Assembly: GCA_041659285.1 (NCBI GenBank)
Contig: JBAZYO010000017.1
Location: 22,886-86,885 of the forward strand
Length of the DNA stretch: 64,000 bases
Direction of reading: 5' to 3'
Source of the DNA: Vicinamibacterales bacterium
GTDB taxonomy: Bacteria > Acidobacteriota > Vicinamibacteria > Vicinamibacterales > UBA2999
Shown: positions 61,761 to 64,000 of the stretch, in pieces
Position numbering within the stretch: position 1 is the stretch's first letter
Layout: each line of letters begins with the position of its first letter
The notes under the pieces: model-generated
The model's database searches: none
What the model was told of the DNA's origin: nothing
Seen by the model: only the letters and a program-made list of their open reading frames with translations
Program-made: the position numbers and the translations under genes

Positions 61761-63257
61761 TTACTTAGACCGATTTCCTAGTTTTTTCGGGTAATATCGA
61801 ACTAGAGCGCTTCCCATCCTGAAGGGAAACCCCATAGTTATTACTTCTGGGCCTGGTCCAATCCATTTTCCAAGCCTGTTGATGTAACCCTTTCCGGAAC
61901 ACCAGTACGTGCCGTCCCAGTATGAGCGCTCTGGAATCAAACAAATGCCGTCATGGAATTGAACAAAGTCCGCGTTAAACTCTGGATTTGATGGATCCGA
62001 ACCTCCAAAGGTAGGAGCAATTCGAAATGCTCCATGCTTATCTACGAAACCAATTTTGCCTTCACTTCCAGCCTTGGTGGGATAAGTTCTTACGGCCGCC
62101 AAGCCTTCTGAGAATGTGCCAGCAAATGCAAATTTTGCTGGTGCCAGAACCTTTCCATCCTTAGCAAGAAAACCATACAGCTTACCGCCAGACACTTGGA
62201 ATGGTGCCAGACCTTCGCAAAATTTTCCGATATGCTTATAGGTGGGTTGTACCGTAATTCTTCCGCTTGAGAAAACTCCTACGAGATCTTTGGCATATAG
62301 AAGCCTCGCAGAGTCGACCAGAGGGCCAATAAGACTAAATTTCGGTTCAACTATCCATTGTCCGGCTCTATTGATGAGTCCCCATAACGGCATTTGATTC
62401 TTACCAGAAGAAAGTACAGAAACAGCGGCGTATTCGCCTTCAAAGGGTTTGCCAGAATAGAATTTCTCAGCAAATTGTTTGCCAGTTTTGTCTATGAAGG
62501 TCACTGACTTGTCGGGTTGCCCATTTCTTTCTGAAATTGGCAACCCGACTAGTGCAAAGCCATTTTGAAATGGTTTTGCGAATTCAAACTTTGGTTCAAC
62601 TATCCAATTGCCGGAAGTATCTATGTAACCCCATTTACTATCTACACAGACAGCAAGGCGCCCCTCTGAAACCCCCTCTCTGAATTGACAATTGACCATT
62701 TTGGAATTAGGAAGATATTTTCCATCCAATCCTATAAATCCAACGGATTTTCCCATCCTCACTGCTGCCACATTATTATTGAATGGGCTGACCTGATCAA
62801 ATTTCGCAGATAAAACATCTCCTGAACTGGTACAAAATGAGAATGTCGAGTTCTGTGCATCTGTAGACTTGATCTCGGTATCCAATTGAGCTTTGTTATG
62901 GTATTTCACTGGAATGCGAGCTTCAGTCATTATATTTACTATTTCAAGATCAGCCGCCTTAGGAATAATCTCTCCTCTCGGATTGATAAGCTTGCGCAAA
63001 TTGGAGTCTAAAACTCTGGCTGCAATATTTCCACTTTCATCTATGCCAATCAGTCTATAGACAGGGATTGGCTTGATTTTGCCAGTGACATCCATCAATC
63101 CCCATTGGTCATATCGGCGCTGACACTCTTGGACATGATAATCCCTAATTTCGACCGTTTGGCCCAGTTTAGTATCAGCCTCAATCCATAGATCTTTTCT
63201 GGCAAAGCATGGAGCAGTCGAAAAATATAAAGCGATAATGAGAGCCAGAGACTTCAT
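61761..63257 (-). CDS. Secreted WG-repeat protein
   Basis: 498 residues. Signal peptide (MKSLALIIALYFSTAPCFA). The rest is built of WG repeats, e.g. SKWGYIDTSGNWIVEPKFEF, ALVGLPISE, LWGLINRAGQWIVEPKFSLI and YGFLAKDGKVLAPAKF. WG-repeat proteins form beta-propeller-like scaffolds, usually at the cell surface. It lies 12 bp upstream of the RTX gene on the same strand, so it is probably co-transcribed and may bind or chaperone the RTX product. Start overlaps the small upstream gene by 4 bp. Confidence 0.9.
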   Translation of the reverse strand: MKSLALIIALYFSTAPCFARKDLWIEADTKLGQTVEIRDYHVQECQRRYDQWGLMDVTGKIKPIPVYRLIGIDESGNIAARVLDSNLRKLINPRGEIIPKAADLEIVNIMTEARIPVKYHNKAQLDTEIKSTDAQNSTFSFCTSSGDVLSAKFDQVSPFNNNVAAVRMGKSVGFIGLDGKYLPNSKMVNCQFREGVSEGRLAVCVDSKWGYIDTSGNWIVEPKFEFAKPFQNGFALVGLPISERNGQPDKSVTFIDKTGKQFAEKFYSGKPFEGEYAAVSVLSSGKNQMPLWGLINRAGQWIVEPKFSLIGPLVDSARLLYAKDLVGVFSSGRITVQPTYKHIGKFCEGLAPFQVSGGKLYGFLAKDGKVLAPAKFAFAGTFSEGLAAVRTYPTKAGSEGKIGFVDKHGAFRIAPTFGGSDPSNPEFNADFVQFHDGICLIPERSYWDGTYWCSGKGYINRLGKWIGPGPEVITMGFPFRMGSALVRYYPKKLGNRSK

Positions 63258-63445
63258 TTAGAAAGCTCGCCTCCTGGTAAGGTTGGGGCTGTTTGAAATC
63301 TCCAGTGATCACATTGGCGAATAAGGTGGTATTGGCTAAGCTCAACTGCGATTGTCGACCAAGTTTTCTTAGATTGCGGTTTGTTTCCAGCAAAGCAAGT
63401 TGTTGTTGCTAAGCTTAGTGCGGCAATAAGTACTAGGAGTTTCAT
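63254..63445 (-). pseudogene. Truncated paralogue of the WG protein
   Basis: 63 residues: a signal peptide (MKLLVLIAALSLATTTCFA) closely like that of the WG protein, then TWSTIAVELSQYHLIRQCDH, which matches the first 40 mature residues of the WG protein, then an unrelated tail. It overlaps the WG gene by ATGA. It is best read as the leftover N-terminus of a second WG gene. It might still be expressed as a small secreted protein. Confidence 0.65.
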
Positions 63446-63469
63446 CCACTAATTTCCGTTTTTTCAGAG

Positions 63470-64000
63470 CTAAGCAGCGTGCCAAACATTAGAGACAATG
63501 GTCATGAGGTCTTGGTTGTTTCTGACGTCATTGACGCTAGTGATATCGACTTCAGTGTGGTCCTGGTCGAAGGCAACCATCTGTTGAATGAGCAAGTTAA
63601 TGTCGGCTGAGCCAGCAAAATGACCATCGGCAAGCTCAAACTTCTCAATTTTCGAAGTGGTTGAAGCTTGGTCTGTGATTTTGATAACGTCACCGGCACC
63701 TTGACTCAAGTAGAGGTCGCTGCCTTGCATGTAGAAGGCAACATCTTGAGTTGTTATACCGGTACCGAAGCGAATGGTGTCCATGTGGTCAGAGACTCTT
63801 CCTTGGTCATTGACAGTATCAACACCGTCCCCCTGGGAGAAGAGATAAGTGTCGTTGCCATAGCCGCCGACTAGACTGTCGTCGCCTGTGCTACCAGAAA
63901 GAGTATCAACTCCGTTTTTCCCTTCCAGGTAGTCGTTGCCTGTTCCGCCAGTCAAGATATCGTTGCCAGTGTCTCCGTAGATGCTGTCATTGCCATCATC
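63470..64000 (-). CDS. C-terminus of a second RTX protein (cut by window edge)
   Basis: The frame ends at 63470 and stays open to the window edge. It encodes the last part of the second nonapeptide block and a C-terminal secretion region that, over about 160 residues, I read as identical to the end of the RTX protein at 55092-61748. The remainder lies beyond base 64000. Confidence 0.9.
   Translation of the reverse strand, partial: DDGNDSIYGDTGNDILTGGTGNDYLEGKNGVDTLSGSTGDDSLVGGYGNDTYLFSQGDGVDTVNDQGRVSDHMDTIRFGTGITTQDVAFYMQGSDLYLSQGAGDVIKITDQASTTSKIEKFELADGHFAGSADINLLIQQMVAFDQDHTEVDITSVNDVRNNQDLMTIVSNVWHAA
63499..64000. repeat. Direct repeat, copy 2 (RTX C-terminus)
   Basis: Matches 55121-55622 base for base as far as I compared; it continues beyond the window. 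Confidence 0.9.

Overview
The window looks like accessory DNA from a Gram-negative bacterium of moderate GC content. It encodes TolC-type outer-membrane export, HlyB/HlyD type I secretion, signal-peptide TPR and WG-repeat proteins, several two-component systems and very long proteins of unknown function. This mix resembles Obscuribacterales / Melainabacteria-type genomes (non-photosynthetic relatives of cyanobacteria), but that placement is an inference from gene style: there is no rRNA or other marker gene here.

Layout. 0-5.1 kb: an OmpR-type regulator and its kinase, facing a 956-residue protein of unknown function. 5.6-8.7 kb: a compact Tn5053/Tn552-like transposon (tniA, tniB, serine resolvase) with matched 26-bp ends; its ATPase has lost key Walker residues. 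9.1-16.8 kb: a mobilisation module (ribbon-helix-helix accessory protein, relaxase, coupling protein without membrane helices) followed by TPR, membrane, DnaJ-membrane and small secreted proteins. 16.8-18.5 kb: a trypsin-like protease and a hypothetical protein. 18.8-26.9 kb: a one-directional array of small membrane proteins, coiled-coil paralogues and a two-domain cytidine deaminase, whose upstream regions reuse the same sequence modules. 27.6-30.3 kb: a second regulator/kinase pair paralogous to the first. 30.3-36 kb: a TPR protein and a degraded zone holding an IS1380-like transposase remnant, an array resembling a Tn7/Tn5053-type transposon end, a tyrosine-integrase remnant and half an MFS transporter, mixed with small intact genes (two small paralogues, UspA, zinc ribbons).

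36-42 kb: a minus-strand run that includes a probable polymorphic toxin with an HNH-like C-terminus overlapping its probable immunity gene, a FYVE-like zinc finger, and a two-gene unit with a SLATT-like 2TM protein. 42.3-45.7 kb: a subtilisin-like protease after two paralogous proteins of unknown function. 46-47 kb: an intact tyrosine recombinase preceded by four copies of a 14-bp site. 47-50 kb: a secreted TPR protein and a GT4 glycosyltransferase. 50.1-55 kb: a complete type I secretion operon (TolC, ABC transporter with a C39-like domain, HlyD) converging on a 2218-residue RTX protein with a HEFGH zincin motif. Upstream of that gene are a WG-repeat protein, a truncated WG-protein paralogue and the end of a second RTX gene, showing that an RTX plus WG unit was duplicated in tandem.

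The best candidates for undescribed biology are the 18.8-26.9 kb leader-sharing array, the subtilase plus paralogue operon, and the RTX/WG secretion cluster. The toxin-immunity operon and the SLATT pair are likely conflict systems.
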